Shown here: positions 21,337 through 22,050 of the stretch, in pieces
Layout of the letters: each line of letters begins with the position of its first letter
How positions within the stretch are numbered: position 1 is the stretch's first letter
The notes under the pieces: model-generated
Database searches by the model: none
The model's input: only the letters and a program-made list of their open reading frames with translations
Told to the model about the DNA's origin: nothing
Translations under genes and position numbers: made by a program
DNA from: JAZDCJ01 sp036311985
Lineage (GTDB): Bacteria > Actinomycetota > Actinomycetes > Actinomycetales > Micrococcaceae
Length of the DNA stretch: 22,050 bases
Assembly (NCBI RefSeq): GCF_036311985.1
Contig: NZ_JAZDCJ010000044.1
Reading direction: 5' to 3' (one strand)

Positions 21337-21930
21337 TCAAATCAGGCCCTCGAGCTGTTGCTGCATGACGGCGCCGGCTCTGGCATCACCCTTGAGCGTG
21401 TTCATGTAGACATCCTGGGTCATCGACGGTTTCGCATGGCCGAGGAAAGCTGCGACCTCTGCGGCTGACATCCCCGCGCGATCGAGCATCGTCGCCGCTG
21501 TCTTGCGGAACGTGTGAGTCGACAGATCTGGGTACCCGATCGAGTCGCGGATGTCCCTGAGCTCCCTTTGTGTATTTGAGGGATCTCGCAGACGCATCAG
21601 GACGGTAGGGAATAACAATGTCGTGTACTCACGGAGACGTTCGTGCCGGATTCTCAGAAGGTCCATCGTTGGCTCGGGCAGGGGAGTAACTCGCCATGCG
21701 GCCTCGGTCTTAGGGACCGGTTGCCGGACGATCCCTCTGCCCTTGATCCGAACATTCGTGGCTACGACCTCGGCGGTGCCGGCGCCGAAGTCGATGGAGG
21801 AGGCGTCGAGGGCGCACGCTTCTCCCACTCGCCAACCCGATGCGAGCATGAAGTCGAACAACTCGACGGTGTCCTGTTCGATCAGACTGGGTGCCGCACG
21901 TAGCTTGCCCATGAGACCGGGGAGGGTCAA
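21337..21930 (-). pseudogene. Truncated phage-type integrase (tyrosine recombinase catalytic domain)
   Basis: The 197-codon frame encodes only the catalytic half of a tyrosine recombinase. Counted from TTG 21930, it shows ASGWRVGEACAL (Arg34), PKTEAAWRV (candidate Lys74), STHTFRKTAA (His139, Arg142), FLGHAKPSMTQDVYM (His165) and the nucleophile Tyr175, so all active-site residues are present. Complete phage or ICE integrases of this type are about 370-400 residues; the arm-binding and core-binding domains are missing. The frame stays open to the right edge without stop, but that upstream part is Arg/His-rich, not integrase-like, and overlaps the end of another gene, so I infer a deletion or insertion near 21940-21970. 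Base composition is visibly lower in GC than the neighbours. It probably marks a decayed integrative element at tRNA-Phe. Confidence 0.8.
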
Positions 21931-21971
21931 GTCCCTTGGAGTGGTGTAGTGCTGCGTGACCCTCTCGGGGT

Positions 21972-22050
21972 TCAGGCGGTCAGTGCGGGGAGGTCCTCCT
22001 TGTCGATGTCGGTGCCGCCGGTGGCGACGATGGTGAGGCGGGACTTGGCG
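21972..22050 (-). CDS. 3' end of an unidentified gene (partial, runs off the window)
   Basis: The last 25 codons of a minus-strand frame end at TGA (21974-21972). They read, in part, SRLTIVATGGTDIDK, then EDLPALTA at the C-terminus. The GC-rich third positions look coding, unlike the alternative frame that continues the integrase. I do not recognise the family. It ends about 40 nt before the surviving integrase sequence, so it may be the cargo or insertion that removed the integrase N-terminus. Confidence 0.45.
   Translation of the reverse strand, partial: AKSRLTIVATGGTDIDKEDLPALTA

Noticed and set aside
21186..22050. Direct repeats of the tRNA-Phe 3' end marking attL and attR
   Set aside because: No second copy is visible up to the window edge; it may lie further right.

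Overview
The window is very GC-rich DNA (roughly 70% or more by eye) with dense genes, many GTG starts, 1-8 nt gene overlaps and few spacers. Gene content and the tRNA-Glu/Asp/Phe cluster point to a high-GC actinobacterium, most likely a member of the Micrococcaceae (Kocuria/Micrococcus/Arthrobacter-like). This placement is inferred from gene families and not from a marker gene.

Layout. (1) 1-6112, minus strand: a tight operon pta-ackA, then a small P-loop kinase, a fused DppD-DppF-type ABC ATPase and an internally deleted GNAT acetyltransferase, ending in an intrinsic terminator near position 30. (2) 6260-7666, minus: an amino-acid permease. (3) 7667-7974: a divergent spacer holding a 95-bp element with 27-bp inverted arms. 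(4) 7975-10495, plus: an MTH1187-type thiamine-binding protein coupled to an O-methyltransferase, then a GNAT enzyme overlapped by a spermidine-synthase-like protein, closed by a strong terminator. (5) 10784-11554, plus: a free-standing AlaX-type editing protein. (6) 11649-14794: a LysR regulator divergent from an MHS-family transporter and a D-3-hydroxybutyrate dehydrogenase, an apparent ketone-body uptake and oxidation module. (7) 14791-16251, minus: an NCS2 nucleobase permease, divergent from a tandem universal stress protein (16357-17322). (8) 17323-17518: two long perfect inverted repeats between convergent genes. (9) 17519-20732, minus: a secreted NlpC/P60 hydrolase, a CDF zinc-type exporter and a minimal zincin. 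(10) 20833-21293, plus: tRNA-Glu, then tRNA-Asp and tRNA-Phe, with promoters, leader hairpins and a terminator. (11) 21337-22050, minus: a decapitated phage-type integrase and the 3' tail of an unidentified gene, of visibly lower GC, just behind tRNA-Phe.

Function. Most genes are metabolic or housekeeping: acetyl-CoA/acetate overflow, amino-acid and nucleobase uptake, 3-hydroxybutyrate use, tRNA editing, stress response, wall remodelling and metal export. Damage recurs: the GNAT gene lacks its acetyl-CoA-binding middle, the MHS transporter stops after about ten membrane segments with an unrelated tail, the peptide-type ABC ATPase has no permease nearby, and the integrase lacks its N-terminal half.

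I found no convincing new multi-gene system. The best leads are non-coding: the structured inverted repeat at 7834-7928, the paired hairpins at 17334-17492, the shared tRNA leader hairpin, and a recurring leaderless-promoter layout.
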